This document shows positions 34,264 through 44,600 of a stretch of DNA of 62,833 bases, one piece after another; the stretch's first letter is position 1, and each line of letters begins with the position of its first letter. Origin of the DNA: Flavobacterium laiguense (lineage in GTDB: Bacteria > Bacteroidota > Bacteroidia > Flavobacteriales > Flavobacteriaceae); NCBI RefSeq assembly GCF_003097655.1, contig NZ_QCZH01000022.1, positions 1-62,833 of the forward strand. Direction: 5' to 3'. The notes under the pieces were generated by a model. That model was given only the letters and a program-made list of their open reading frames with translations. It made no database searches and was not told where the DNA came from. Position numbers and translations under genes: made by a program.

Positions 34264-35208
34264 ATGAACAAAATTACAAGCCTTTTCAATATTAAATATC
34301 CTATTATCCAAGCGGGAATGATTTGGAATAGTGGCTATAAATTAGCCAGTGCCGTGAGTAATGCTGGCGGATTGGGTTTGATTGGAGCCGGATCGATGTA
34401 TCCAGAAGTATTGAGAGAACACATTCAAAAATGCAAAAAAGCAACAGATAAACCATTTGGTGTCAATGTCCCGATGTTGTATCCCAACATCGAAGAAATA
34501 ATGAAAATCATTGTTGATGAAGGCGTTAAAATTGTTTTTACATCGGCGGGAAATCCTAAAACCTGGACGGCTTTCTTGAAAGAGAACGGAATAACGGTGG
34601 TGCATGTAGTGAGTAGTTCGGTTTTTGCGTTAAAAGCACAAGAGGCAGGAGTAGATGCTGTCGTTGCCGAGGGTTTTGAAGCTGGTGGTCATAATGGGAG
34701 AGAGGAAACGACAACCTTCACTTTAATCCCGATGGTAAAAGATAAAATTTCAATTCCGCTAATTGCTGCGGGTGGTATTGCAACAGGTCGAGGTATGCTT
34801 GCCGCAATGGTTCTTGGAGCAGATGGGGTGCAGGTTGGGAGTCGATTTGCAGCTTCGTTAGAATCGTCTTCACATGAAAATTTTAAACAAACCATTGTGG
34901 GTGTTAAAGAAGGAGATACGCAGCTGACTTTGAAGGAATTAGCGCCTGTACGTTTGATCAAAAATAAGTTTTATCAAGACGTACAAGAGTTATATGAAAA
35001 ATGTCCCACCAAAGAAGAATTAGCCGCCTTACTGGGGAGAGCAAGAGCTAAACGAGGTATGTTTGAAGGCGATTTGATTGAAGGGGAATTAGAAATTGGC
35101 CAAATAGCAGGTTTGATCAAAAAGATAGTTCCGGCAAAAGAGATAGTAATTGAAATGTTAGCTGATTTTGATCAAGCAAAGAAAGAAGTAGTTTTGTTTG
35201 ATTTTTAA
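34264..35208 (+). CDS. FMN-dependent nitronate monooxygenase / enoyl-reductase-like enzyme
   Basis: 314-residue TIM-barrel flavoprotein. Signatures: PIIQAGMIWNSGYKLASAVS at the start, GGLGLIGAG, VAEGFEAGGHNG with the catalytic-type His, IAAGGIATGRGMLAAMVLGADGVQVGSRF for FMN phosphate binding. The family includes nitronate monooxygenases and FabK enoyl-ACP reductases; which reaction applies cannot be read from sequence. It lies 13 bp after the subtilase stop, so it is probably co-transcribed, though no shared function is obvious. Confidence 0.85.
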   Translation: MNKITSLFNIKYPIIQAGMIWNSGYKLASAVSNAGGLGLIGAGSMYPEVLREHIQKCKKATDKPFGVNVPMLYPNIEEIMKIIVDEGVKIVFTSAGNPKTWTAFLKENGITVVHVVSSSVFALKAQEAGVDAVVAEGFEAGGHNGREETTTFTLIPMVKDKISIPLIAAGGIATGRGMLAAMVLGADGVQVGSRFAASLESSSHENFKQTIVGVKEGDTQLTLKELAPVRLIKNKFYQDVQELYEKCPTKEELAALLGRARAKRGMFEGDLIEGELEIGQIAGLIKKIVPAKEIVIEMLADFDQAKKEVVLFDF

Positions 35209-35249
35209 AATGGTATATTTGTTATTCCGCAAATTTTTTTTAAAATGAA

Positions 35250-35357
35250 ATGAGTATTACAACAATTTGTCGCAAATACAAATGAAGATGTGCGACCCGA
35301 GCGATAGCGAATAGGCGAAGCAATTACATATTCCAATAAAAACAATATTATCTACAT
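35250..35357 (+). repeat. Duplicated leader element, copy B, carrying a mini-repeat insertion
   Basis: Aligns with 21312-21396 at both ends, including the final ATATTATCTACATATGA that runs into the next start codon. The difference is an extra segment of about 25 bases at 35296-35320, absent from copy A: there TGCGA passes directly to ATTCCATATTCC. The small frame of copy A is cut here at 35285. Confidence 0.75.
35295..35323 (+). repeat. GAGCGATAGCGAA mini-repeat, copy 1
   Basis: 29 bases with core GAGCGATAGCGAATAGGCG. It matches 27 of 29 positions with the reverse complement of 57518-57546 and 23 of 29 with 36863-36891. Confidence 0.85.
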
Positions 35358-35771
35358 ATGAATAAGGTTAAAATAGGTATTCTTTTAGCGTTTCTTTTTC
35401 TTGTTTTTAATCAAGGATATAGTCAAACCTATAAATTCAAAACTACAGGTTTAAGCGTTTCCGTAAAAGAGGGAAATGGTAAATTTGGAGGTTGGAGTGA
35501 TTTAAAATTGGTGAATATATTGGTAAATTTGGATACCAACAAAAATAGAATTGTGATTTATTCGGAGGCGATACAGTTATTTGAAATCGTCGAATACCTT
35601 CCTGCCGAAGAAAATGAAACCGATATTGTTTACCCGTTTATTTGTAAAGATAACAATGGAGAAGACTGCACGATTTCTTTTATTACCCGAAAAAATCAAG
35701 AAAACAGAAAACAGCTCTATATCAAATACGAAGATAGAGTGTTGGTGTACAATGTTGTTAATATTGAGTAA
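35358..35771 (+). CDS. Small secreted protein of unknown function
   Basis: 137 residues with a signal peptide ending GYSQ. The mature part (TYKFKTTGLSVSVKEGNGKF, DTNKNRIVIYSEAIQLFEIV, DNNGEDCTISFITRK) is a single beta-rich domain of the kind common in Flavobacteriia periplasmic proteins; I cannot name a family. Its leader is the duplicated element shared with the first LysM gene, which may mean shared expression control. An inverted repeat follows. Confidence 0.75.
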   Translation: MNKVKIGILLAFLFLVFNQGYSQTYKFKTTGLSVSVKEGNGKFGGWSDLKLVNILVNLDTNKNRIVIYSEAIQLFEIVEYLPAEENETDIVYPFICKDNNGEDCTISFITRKNQENRKQLYIKYEDRVLVYNVVNIE

Positions 35772-35833
35772 AAAGGATTAACTGTTTTTCGAGTTAGGTA
35801 CATAAATACCAATTCAATTTTAGAATTTTTTTT

Positions 35834-35901
35834 AAAACCATTAAGAAATTAAGACTCATTTAGACTCCATGCTTAATGAATCTTAATTTCTTAATGGTTT
35901 T
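35834..35901. repeat. Perfect 21-bp palindrome of the ATTAAG family
   Basis: Arms 35834-35854 (starts AAAACCATTAAGAAATTAAG) and 35881-35901 are exact reverse complements with a 26-base loop; the loop holds a shorter CATT...AATG pair. It shares the CCATTAAGA core with the palindrome at 7821-7874. The right arm runs into T, so it could also act as a terminator. Confidence 0.85.
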
Positions 35902-36008
35902 TTTGATCCCACAATTTCATTAATTTAACTCGAAAAAAGTCACTGATTTTAAGATTCTTTTTTTTAAATAGATAAGCTTAGGATTGTTTCTTAAGTAATT
36001 AACTTGAG

Positions 36009-36785
36009 CTATTTTTTAATCCTGATTTGCATAGCATAATTATAAGGGTCAAGAGCTGTAAATACTATGTTTTCGGGAGCTACAAAAGGCAAGTAGGCTT
36101 TGATTTTTTCTTGCGTAAATCGTTGTGACCAAAACTGTTCTTTGGTAGCGGTAAAACTATCGCTGGCATTTGTGATTACTTTCATTCCCATTTTTAGATA
36201 GGATTGCTCTTGTTTTTTTCGGGTGTTGTCATTGTCGATGTAGCAGGCACCCAGAATTATTTCTCCTCCAGAATTGAGTATCGAATTGGCTTTTGAAAAA
36301 ACACTGCTGAATTTTTCATTCTTGGATAAATCGAATCTTTTACTGGAGTCATTATACTCGCTGAAAGGGAAATTCTCGGGATAGAAATTACCAGGAGTAA
36401 ACCAAGTGCAAATTATTAAATCGTATTTTTTTGGTAATTGGTCTAAATGTATGGCATCTAGTAAATGCACCTTTAATTTGTCTTCGATACGCAATTCTTT
36501 GGCGGTGGCTTGGGACAGTTTTATACAGGCTTCGGCGTTATCAGTGCCTTCGTAGATTTCAATCATTTTCCACATTTCTGGTATGGCGCTTAGGTGTCTG
36601 GCTATTCTGGCGCTTCCTATTCCGATGTCCAAAAGGGTAAGCGGGCTTCCTTTTTTTAGAAATACTTCTGAGATGACTTTTTTGAGTTCCGTAAATTCGG
36701 CCCATTGGGCTTGTATTAAATCTTCGGATAAATAATGGTCGTCAAATGATTTTTGGACGGTATTTTCGTTGTCGTACATATTCAT
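36009..36785 (-). CDS. Class I SAM-dependent methyltransferase
   Basis: 258 residues from the ATG at 36785; a longer frame from a TTG at 36806 overlaps the -7 box and is rejected. Motif I is LTLLDIGIGSARIARHLS (about residues 55-72), the acidic end of strand beta2 is EIYEGTDNAE, and a motif IV-like region is KYDLIICTWFTPGNF. The fold is clear; the substrate is not. It lacks neighbours that suggest a pathway. Confidence 0.85.
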   Translation of the reverse strand: MNMYDNENTVQKSFDDHYLSEDLIQAQWAEFTELKKVISEVFLKKGSPLTLLDIGIGSARIARHLSAIPEMWKMIEIYEGTDNAEACIKLSQATAKELRIEDKLKVHLLDAIHLDQLPKKYDLIICTWFTPGNFYPENFPFSEYNDSSKRFDLSKNEKFSSVFSKANSILNSGGEIILGACYIDNDNTRKKQEQSYLKMGMKVITNASDSFTATKEQFWSQRFTQEKIKAYLPFVAPENIVFTALDPYNYAMQIRIKK

Positions 36786-36803
36786 AGTCAGTGGTTTGAT
36801 ACT

Positions 36804-36836
36804 CAAATTTAGGATTTATTTTTTTCTTTTTGCAAA
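36804..36836 (-). promoter_or_regulatory. Promoter of the methyltransferase gene (-7 and -33)
   Basis: Minus strand TAAATTTG (36804-36811) and TTTG (36833-36836) with a 21-base spacer, a good match to the Flavobacterium pattern. It fixes the start at 36785. Confidence 0.65.
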
Positions 36837-36862
36837 AGGATAAGGATATTTTTTTTTGCCAC

Positions 36863-36902
36863 ACCCGAGCAAAAGCGAACGGACGAAGTAAAGACGCTAA
36901 GG
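36863..36902 (+). repeat. GAGCGATAGCGAA mini-repeat, copy 2, joined to a period-8 tail
   Basis: 36863-36891 matches copy 1 at 23 of 29 positions. It continues as GTAAAGAC GCTAAGGC, the same 8-base series as the palindrome at 23427. So two repeat types abut here, just after GCCAC. The rest of the gap to the phosphatase promoter is featureless. Confidence 0.7.
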
Positions 36903-37054
36903 CAGAAATAAATGTAAAAATCAAATTGTTGTATTGCTTTTTTTCTAGCGGGGTCATGCCCTGATGATTTTGATGATTTACTGTTTTTTGGTTATGAAGG
37001 CGTTAATTTATTGTTTTACTTATTTTGGTTTCGTTTTTTTTTAAGGATAAAGTG

Positions 37055-37062
37055 TATTTTTG
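37055..37062 (+). promoter_or_regulatory. -7 promoter motif for the alkaline phosphatase gene
   Basis: TATTTTTG, 20 bases before the ATG at 37083. Confidence 0.55.
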
Positions 37063-37082
37063 TTTAAAATTTAAAATATAGT

Positions 37083-38699
37083 ATGAAAAAATTATTGTTG
37101 TTTTTAGTATGTGTTTTTTCTATTCATGGTCAAGCACAACAGCGCCCAAAATTGGTGGTTGGAATAGTAGTGGATCAAATGAAAATGGAGTATCTGTATC
37201 GATTTTCAGACGATTTTTCCGATAACGGTTTTAAGAGACTGATGGATAAAGGTTTTACTTTTCACAATATGAATTATAATTATGTTCCTACTTATACAGC
37301 ACCTGGTCATGCTTCAATTTATACTGGGGCAACTCCTAATACACATGGGATTATTGGTAATGATTGGTATTTACGCTCGTTGGGTAAAAGTACTTATTGT
37401 ACTGATGATGCTAGTGTAAAAACGCTTGTGGAAGGTACAGAAAAGGAAGGTGCAATGTCTCCGAAAAATCTTTTGAGTACTACGATTACGGATGAATTGC
37501 GTATGGCAACAAACTTTAAGGGGAAAGTTATTGGTTTGAGTATAAAGGATCGTGGTGCGATTCTACCTGCTGGACATTTTGCCAATTGGGCATTTTGGTA
37601 TACTAAAACAGGTTCATTTATTTCAAGTGATTTTTATGGTGATAAGTTGCCAGAATGGGTGACCGCATATAATAGTGAAAAGACATATATGAAATATATC
37701 GAAAAGGGTTGGAATTTGTTGCGCCCTCTTGATACATACAATGAAAGTCTTCCTGATGATAATCCGTATGAAGGAAAATTGGATAAATCGGCAAGACCTG
37801 TTTTTCCTTATGATTTGAATAAAATATACAAAGAAAACGGGTTAGAAGTCATAAAAAGTACACCTTTCGGGAATGATATTTTGGCCGATTTTGCCATAAG
37901 AGCCATTGATAAAGAAGCATTAGGTAAAGATGATATTACCGATTTCCTGGCGGTAAGCTTTTCTTCAACTGATTATGTTGGGCATACTTTTGGTCCAAGA
38001 TCGATGGAGATTCAAGATACTTATTTGCGTTTGGACCTTACTATTGCTGCTTTTTTAGATAATTTGGATAAAACGGTAGGTAAAGATAATTACTTGGTTT
38101 TCCTGACCGCTGATCATGCTGTAGCCGAAAATCCTATTTACCTGAAAGATCGTAAATACAATGTGACCAACATTCCTTCTAAAGATCTTTTTGCTTCATT
38201 GACTAAGTTTTCGACAGATACTTTTGGGGTTAATCTGGTGCTTAATTATTCTAATTATAATGTTTACTTAAACAGAGATGTTATAAAAGAGAAAGGTTTG
38301 GAATTGACTAAAGTAAAGCAAACTTTTAAAGACTTTTTGATGGGGCAAATACAAGTAAAAAGGGTGTATACTGAAGAAGAAGTTTTGGCAACTACTGGTG
38401 GAGATTATTATTTGAACTTTATTTTTAAAGGATATGATCCTAAACTCAATGGTGATCTTGTTATTCTTGAAGGTACCGGATATTTGGAAAGCATTGCAAC
38501 GGGTACCACTCACGGAACACCTAATAGTTATGATACGAATGTGCCATTGCTTTTTTATGGATGGCATATTCCTAATGGAGAATCTTATAAAAAAGAATAC
38601 ATTACAACTATTTCTCCAACACTATCTAGATTACTGAAAATTCCTTTTACAAATGGGACAGAATCCGAAGTTTTGGAAGAGCTTCTACTTAAAAAATAG
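37083..38699 (+). CDS. pafA: PafA-type alkaline phosphatase
   Basis: 538 residues, signal peptide ending GQAQ; periplasmic phosphomonoesterase of the alkaline phosphatase superfamily. PafA landmarks: metal ligand Asp31 (VVDQMKMEYL), nucleophile Thr72 (TYTAPGHAS), Asn93 (IGNDWY), the Lys155-x-Arg157 phosphate clamp (SIKDRGAILPAGH), SSTDYVGHTFGP with Asp and His metal ligands, TADHAVAENP and the late THGTPNSYDTNVPL histidine. The K-x-R pair distinguishes PafA from phosphodiesterase relatives. Single gene with its own promoter and terminator; likely phosphate scavenging. Confidence 0.9.
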   Translation: MKKLLLFLVCVFSIHGQAQQRPKLVVGIVVDQMKMEYLYRFSDDFSDNGFKRLMDKGFTFHNMNYNYVPTYTAPGHASIYTGATPNTHGIIGNDWYLRSLGKSTYCTDDASVKTLVEGTEKEGAMSPKNLLSTTITDELRMATNFKGKVIGLSIKDRGAILPAGHFANWAFWYTKTGSFISSDFYGDKLPEWVTAYNSEKTYMKYIEKGWNLLRPLDTYNESLPDDNPYEGKLDKSARPVFPYDLNKIYKENGLEVIKSTPFGNDILADFAIRAIDKEALGKDDITDFLAVSFSSTDYVGHTFGPRSMEIQDTYLRLDLTIAAFLDNLDKTVGKDNYLVFLTADHAVAENPIYLKDRKYNVTNIPSKDLFASLTKFSTDTFGVNLVLNYSNYNVYLNRDVIKEKGLELTKVKQTFKDFLMGQIQVKRVYTEEEVLATTGGDYYLNFIFKGYDPKLNGDLVILEGTGYLESIATGTTHGTPNSYDTNVPLLFYGWHIPNGESYKKEYITTISPTLSRLLKIPFTNGTESEVLEELLLKK

Positions 38700-38715
38700 C
38701 CAGCTTTTGAAAAAC

Positions 38716-38752
38716 AAAAAATCCCGAAACTGTAATGGTTTCGGGATTTTTT
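38716..38752. terminator. Bidirectional terminator between pafA and lysA
   Basis: 15-bp stem, AAAAAATCCCGAAAC with GTTTCGGGATTTTTT, loop of 7 bases; serves both converging genes. Confidence 0.9.
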
Positions 38753-38758
38753 GTTTGA

Positions 38759-39976
38759 TTAAACCGCTGCTTCTACAGGCAACGGAATTTGATTTTTTAA
38801 TAAATCTTCAAAGGTTTCATGAGCTCTTATCAAATGTCCTTTTCCATTCATCCATAAAACTTCAGCTGGTTTGTAGCGGGAATTATAGTTGGAAGCCATA
38901 GAGAAGCAATAAGCTCCAGCATTACGGAAACATAAAATGTCCCCTTCTTTGATTTCAGTGATTTTTCGGTTGGTAGCAAAAGTATCTGTTTCGCAGATGT
39001 ATCCAACAACGGAGTAAAAACGTTCTTTTCCTTTTTGATGAGAAATGTTTTCTATATGATGTTGTGAACCATAAAGCATTGGTCGAATCAAGTGATTGAA
39101 TCCAGTGTCTATTCCAGCAAAAACGGTTGATGTAGTTTGTTTAACCACATTTACTTTGGCCAAAAAGAAACCAGCTTCACTCACTAAAAATTTACCTGGT
39201 TCGAATATTAATGTCAAATCTTTACCGTATTCAACACAAAAAGCATTGAATCTTTTTGATAATTTTTTGCCTAACTCTTCAATATCGGTTTCGATATCAT
39301 CTTTTTTGTAAGGAACTTTAAAACCGCTTCCGAAGTCTAAAAACTCTAAATTTTTGAAGTTTTTTGCTGCGTCAAACAAAATTTCGGCGGCATATAAAAA
39401 CACTTCAATATCTAATATGTCTGAACCTGTGTGCATGTGGATACCCACGATATTCATGTCTGTATTCTCAACGATACGTACTAAATGAGGTAGTTGGTGT
39501 ACCGAAATACCAAATTTGCTATCGATATGTCCTACCGAAATATTGGCGTTTCCACCAGCCATTACGTGTGGGTTAATACGAATACAAACCGGTACGTGTG
39601 GATGTTTTGCACCAAATTGCTCTAAGATAGACAAGTTGTCAATGTTGATTTGAACACCCAATGCATGTACCTCTTCAATTTCTTCAAGAGAAACTCCATT
39701 TGGGGTGTAAAATATTTTTTCTGGGGCGTAGCCAGCATGTAATCCTAACAATACTTCTTGAATAGAAACAGTATCCAATCCAGATCCCATATCTCTCAAT
39801 AATTGGAGTATGGCTACATTCGACAACGCTTTCATCGCATAATTGATGCGTAAATTCGGTACTTTAGAAAAAGCTTTTGTCAATCTATTGTACTGAGATT
39901 GTATCTTTTCGGCATCATAAACATATACCGGACTTCCAAATTGTTCCGCTAGGTGTAGTAAATCGTTTGCTTGCAT
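38759..39976 (-). CDS. lysA: Diaminopimelate decarboxylase
   Basis: Last step of lysine synthesis, PLP-dependent decarboxylation of meso-diaminopimelate. 405 residues: alanine-racemase-type TIM barrel with PLP-binding Lys49 (INYAMKALSN), HMHTGSDI, DFGSGFKVPY, EPGKFLVSEAG, and the C-terminal barrel with the active-site Cys in GYICETDTFA and Tyr in NAGAYCFSMASNYN. Full length for the family. Confidence 0.95.
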   Translation of the reverse strand: MQANDLLHLAEQFGSPVYVYDAEKIQSQYNRLTKAFSKVPNLRINYAMKALSNVAILQLLRDMGSGLDTVSIQEVLLGLHAGYAPEKIFYTPNGVSLEEIEEVHALGVQINIDNLSILEQFGAKHPHVPVCIRINPHVMAGGNANISVGHIDSKFGISVHQLPHLVRIVENTDMNIVGIHMHTGSDILDIEVFLYAAEILFDAAKNFKNLEFLDFGSGFKVPYKKDDIETDIEELGKKLSKRFNAFCVEYGKDLTLIFEPGKFLVSEAGFFLAKVNVVKQTTSTVFAGIDTGFNHLIRPMLYGSQHHIENISHQKGKERFYSVVGYICETDTFATNRKITEIKEGDILCFRNAGAYCFSMASNYNSRYKPAEVLWMNGKGHLIRAHETFEDLLKNQIPLPVEAAV

Positions 39977-39994
39977 CTTTCTATTATTTTTTTA

Positions 39995-40026
39995 CAAATT
40001 TATTATACTTTATTATTGTGACCAAA
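39995..40026 (-). promoter_or_regulatory. Promoter of lysA (-7 and -33)
   Basis: Minus strand TAAATTTG (39995-40002) and TTTG (40023-40026), spacer 20 bases. Confidence 0.65.
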
Positions 40027-40110
40027 CAAATTATATGTATTTAACAAAATGTAACAATTTGTTTAATATTAAACAATTGTTCAGGTTTTGTGGGGTTATT
40101 TAACAATTAA

Positions 40111-40160
40111 AAAAAAATCCCCTGACAAAAAAATTATGTCAAGGGATTTAAAAAAAAAAT
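40111..40160 (-). terminator. gltBD operon terminator
   Basis: ATCCCCTGACA pairs with TGTCAAGGGAT (one C-A mismatch), flanked by A- and T-runs. It lies just past the gltD stop on the minus strand. Confidence 0.8.
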
Positions 40161-40169
40161 AATTATTTG

Positions 40170-41624
40170 TTACAAAGCAGGTAAATCCCCTTTTCCTTTG
40201 GTTGGTAAATTGGTGAAACCCATTAAATATAAATCTACTTCTCTTGCAGCCTCACGACCCTCAGAGATGGCCCATACAATTAGGGATTGCCCTCTTCTCA
40301 TATCACCGGCGGTAAAAATGTGAGGAACATTAGTTTGATAATTGGTCGCCTTATAATTGCTGCGCATATCAATTTGTAGTCCTAATTGTTCGGCTAAAGT
40401 TTTTTCAGGACCTGTAAATCCAAGAGCTAATAAAGCCAAATCACAAGGCCATATTTTTTCAGAACCTTCTTTTTCGATTAGTTCAGGTCTTTGTCCTGGT
40501 GTTATTTTCCAAGAAACTTCTACGGTTTTCAATCCAACAAGTTCCCCTTTTTCGTTAGCAAGGAATTCTTTGGTATTGATCAACCAGTTTCTGTTGCAAC
40601 CCTCTTCGTGCGATGAAGATGTTTTTAGTTGCAACGGCCAAAATGGCCATGGTGTAGTTTCGCTTCTTCCTACTGGAGGTTTAGGCATGATTTCAAAATT
40701 AGTCACGGATTTTGCACCGTGTCGGTTTGAAGTTCCCACGCAATCCGATCCTGTATCTCCACCACCAATAACGATGACATCTTTTCCGGTAGCCATTACT
40801 TGATCAGCAATTGTTTCTCCGTACAATACTTTGGTTTGTTGTGTCAAGAAATCCATTGCTTGTACCACACCTTTGCTATCGGCACCTTTTGTAGGTAAGC
40901 CTCTTCTTTCGGTTGCACCACCGCATAATACGATAGAATCAAAAGCGGTTAATTGGTCTACGCTGTAGTTTACTCCTACGTTTACATTGGTTTTAAAAAC
41001 AACTCCTTCGGCTTCTAGTACTTTTACACGTCTGTCGATAATTCCTTTTTCTAATTTAAAATTTGGAATTCCGTAACGTAATAATCCACCTATTGCATTG
41101 TCTCTTTCAAAAACGGTAACGGTATGCCCAGCACGATTCAATTGTTGTGCAGCGGCCAATCCAGCAGGGCCAGATCCAATTACGGCAACTGTTTTTCCGG
41201 TTCTTACTTCAGGTGTTTGTGGCTTGATCCATCCTTCTGCAAAACCTCTTTCGATAATGTTTTTTTCAATATTTTCGATAGCTACTGGCTCACTGATAAT
41301 TCCTAATACACATGATTTTTCACATGGAGCTGGGCATAAACGACCTGTAAACTCTGGGAAGTTGTTTGTCGATTGTAAAATCTTCAAAGCACTTTCCCAT
41401 TCTTCTTGATGCACCATGTCATTAAAATCAGGAATTAAATTCCCTAACGGACAAGAGCTGTGACAAAAAGGAATTCCGCAATCCATACATCTAGAACCTT
41501 GTTCTTTGATTTTGTCTTTTGCTAACGGAATTGTAAATTCATTATAATTTGATACTCTTTCTAGAACAGCAACATTACTTTCGTCGGTTCTATTATATTC
41601 TTTAAATCCACCTATCTTTCCCAT
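40170..41624 (-). CDS. gltD: Glutamate synthase small subunit
   Basis: 484 residues; passes electrons from NADPH to GltB. Two cysteine clusters for 4Fe-4S centres near the N-terminus (CMDCGIPFCHSSCPLGN and RLCPAPCEKSCVLG), an FAD-binding GSGPAGLAAA near residue 150 and an NADPH-binding GGGDTGSDCVGT near 290, ending in FTAGDMRRGQSLIVWAI. It starts 2 bp after the gltB stop, so translation may be coupled. Confidence 0.96.
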   Translation of the reverse strand: MGKIGGFKEYNRTDESNVAVLERVSNYNEFTIPLAKDKIKEQGSRCMDCGIPFCHSSCPLGNLIPDFNDMVHQEEWESALKILQSTNNFPEFTGRLCPAPCEKSCVLGIISEPVAIENIEKNIIERGFAEGWIKPQTPEVRTGKTVAVIGSGPAGLAAAQQLNRAGHTVTVFERDNAIGGLLRYGIPNFKLEKGIIDRRVKVLEAEGVVFKTNVNVGVNYSVDQLTAFDSIVLCGGATERRGLPTKGADSKGVVQAMDFLTQQTKVLYGETIADQVMATGKDVIVIGGGDTGSDCVGTSNRHGAKSVTNFEIMPKPPVGRSETTPWPFWPLQLKTSSSHEEGCNRNWLINTKEFLANEKGELVGLKTVEVSWKITPGQRPELIEKEGSEKIWPCDLALLALGFTGPEKTLAEQLGLQIDMRSNYKATNYQTNVPHIFTAGDMRRGQSLIVWAISEGREAAREVDLYLMGFTNLPTKGKGDLPAL

Positions 41625-41626
41625 GA

Positions 41627-44600
41627 CTATTGTGCTATTAGTTCTTCAATTTGCTTTTCTTCTGCCAATCTTTGCAATGCTTTCTTGTAATCTGTAGGCA
41701 TTACTTTGATGAAATGTTTGCTTTCGTTTTCCCAATCTGCTAAAAGTCGTTTTGCTAAAGGACTATTAGTGTACATAGAATGATTTCTGATTAATCGTCT
41801 TAATTTAATTAAATCATCTTCTTCCAATGTTTCTAAGGCAACCATTTCCATATTGCACAATCCGTCTTCAAATTTCTTTTTGGCATCATATACATAAGCA
41901 ACACCACCGCTCATACCCGCTGCGAAGTTTCTACCTGTTTTTCCTAGAACCACTACAGTTCCACCAGTCATGTACTCACAACCGTGATCTCCAATTCCTT
42001 CAACAACCGCAGTTGCTCCAGAATTTCTAACTGCAAAACGTTCTCCAGCCATACCATTGATATATGCTTCTCCGGTTATTGCACCATAAAGAGCTACGTT
42101 TCCAATAATAATATTGTCTTCTGGTTTGAAAGTGGCAGTAGGAGGAACTTTGATAATTAATTTACCTCCAGAAAGTCCTTTTCCTAAATAGTCATTACAG
42201 TTTCCGTGAATTTTGAAAGACAATCCATTTGTAGCAAATGCACCAAAACTTTGTCCTGCAGATCCTGTAAAGTCAACAAGAATAGTATCATCAGGTAAAC
42301 CTTGTGATCCGTAAATTTTTGAAATTTCATTACTCAAAATAGCTCCAACGGAACGGTCCGTGTTTTTGATATCAAAGGTTACTCTAGTTCTTTCTTTTCT
42401 GTAAATAGAAGGAATAGCCGCTTTTATGATTTCAAAATCCAATACATTTTCTAATGCGTGATCTTGCGTTGTTGTATTATGATTTGGAACCGTTTTCGCT
42501 TTTTCTGGCTTATAAAGGATGGAAGATAAATCCAATCCGCTTGCTTTATAATGTTTAATCGCTTTATTGACATTTAATTTTTGCGATTGTCCCACCATTT
42601 CCTTTAGTGTTCTAAATCCAAGTTGAGCCATGATTTCTCTTAACTCTTCGGCAATAAAATACATGAAGTTAATGATGTGCTCTGGTGTTCCTTTGAAATT
42701 TTTTCTCAATTCAGGATCTTGAGTTGCAATACCTACTGGGCAAGTATTCAAGTGACAAGCTCTCATCATGATACAACCTGATGCTACAAGTGGTGCAGTG
42801 GCGAAACCAAATTCTTCTGCTCCAAGTAAAGCGGCAATAGCTACGTCTCGACCTGTTTTTAATTGACCATCACATTCTAAAACCACACGACTTCTTAAGT
42901 CATTCAATATTAAAGTTTGTTGTGCTTCGGCAAGACCCAATTCCCATGGAATACCGGTGTGTTGTAATGATGTTAATGGTGCAGCACCGGTTCCTCCATC
43001 ATATCCAGAGATCAAAATTACGTCAGCTTTAGCTTTTGCAACCCCGGCAGCAATTGTTCCAACCCCAACTTCGGCAACCAACTTCACGTTGATTCTTGCT
43101 TCACGATTGGCATTTTTTAAGTCAAATATCAATTGAGATAAATCTTCAATAGAGTAAATATCATGGTGAGGCGGAGGAGAAATAAGTCCTACATAAGGGG
43201 TGGAATTTCTTGTTTCTGCAATCCAAGGCACTACTTTTTCACCTGGTAATTGTCCACCTTCTCCAGGTTTTGCTCCTTGAGCCATTTTTATCTGAATCTC
43301 TTTGGCATTCGTCAAGTAATTGATCGATACTCCAAATCTTCCAGAAGCCACTTGTTTGATGGCACTATTTCTAGAGTCACCATTCATATCTTTTTGAAAA
43401 CGTTGTGGGTTTTCTCCACCTTCTCCAGAGTTACTTTTTCCCCCAATTCTGTTCATGGCAATCGCTAGATTCTCATGCGCTTCCTGACTGATGGATCCAT
43501 AAGACATGGCTCCAGTTTTGAATTTTTTCACAATCTCTGTCCAAGGCTCCACTTCGTCTATGGAAATTGGATCCAAATTATTGAATTCGAATAATCCTCG
43601 AATGGTCATCAAGTTTTCACTTTGATCATTTACCATATTTGAGTACTCTTTATAACTTTCAGGGCTGTTCAAACGAACGGCTTGTTGTAATTTTGAAATG
43701 GTAGTTGGATTGAACATGTGTTTCTCACCATTTCTTCTCCATCTGTAGATTCCTCCAATTTCTAAAGGCAATAGGTTTGCAATTTCCGATTTTGGAAATG
43801 CATTTTGATATCTTTTCTTAACTTCTCTTTCAATTTCCATTAGTCCAATACCTTCAATTCGAGAAGGAGTGTAGGGGAAATATTTAGAGCTGAATGTTTT
43901 GTTTAAACCTAAAATCTCAAAAATTTGTGCCGCTCTATACGAATGTAAAGTAGAGATGCCAATTTTATTCATGATTTTAAGGATCCCTTTTGCAATAGCT
44001 TTATTGTAATTTTTAACAGCATAATCTGCTTTTACACCCGTAATAAAACCTTGGTTCACTTGGTCGTGAATGATTTCATTTACCATATATGGATTGATGG
44101 CACTTGCTCCGTATCCAAATAATAGTGCGAAATGATGCGGTTCACGTGGTTCTGCCGATTCGATTATGATTCCGAACTTCGAACGAACTTTTAGAATATT
44201 CAAAGAGTGATGAATATAAGAAGTGGCTAATAACATAGGTATCGGAGCCATTGCTTCACTTACCCCTCTGTCTGAAAGGATAACAATATTGCATCCTTCA
44301 GAAACGGCTTTGAAAGTCGCTTGCACGCATTTTTCTAATGCACGCTCTAAACCATTTACTCCTTTTTCTATTTTGTATAAGGTAGAAATAGTAACCGATT
44401 TGAAATCATCGTGTGAAATGTTTTTTATCTTATCTAAATCCTCATTTGATATAACAGGGTTTTGGATTTTTATCTTTTTACAATGAATGTCAGTAATATC
44501 AAAAAGATTGTAGTCTCCACCAATTGCTAAACTAGTGTCTGTGATTATTTCTTCACGAATACCATCCAAAGGTGGGTTGGTTACTTGTGCAAATAATTGT

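Noticed and set aside
36786..37082. tRNA or small RNA gene in the methyltransferase-phosphatase gap
   Set aside because: No cloverleaf or CCA end; only promoter, repeat and T-rich sequence.
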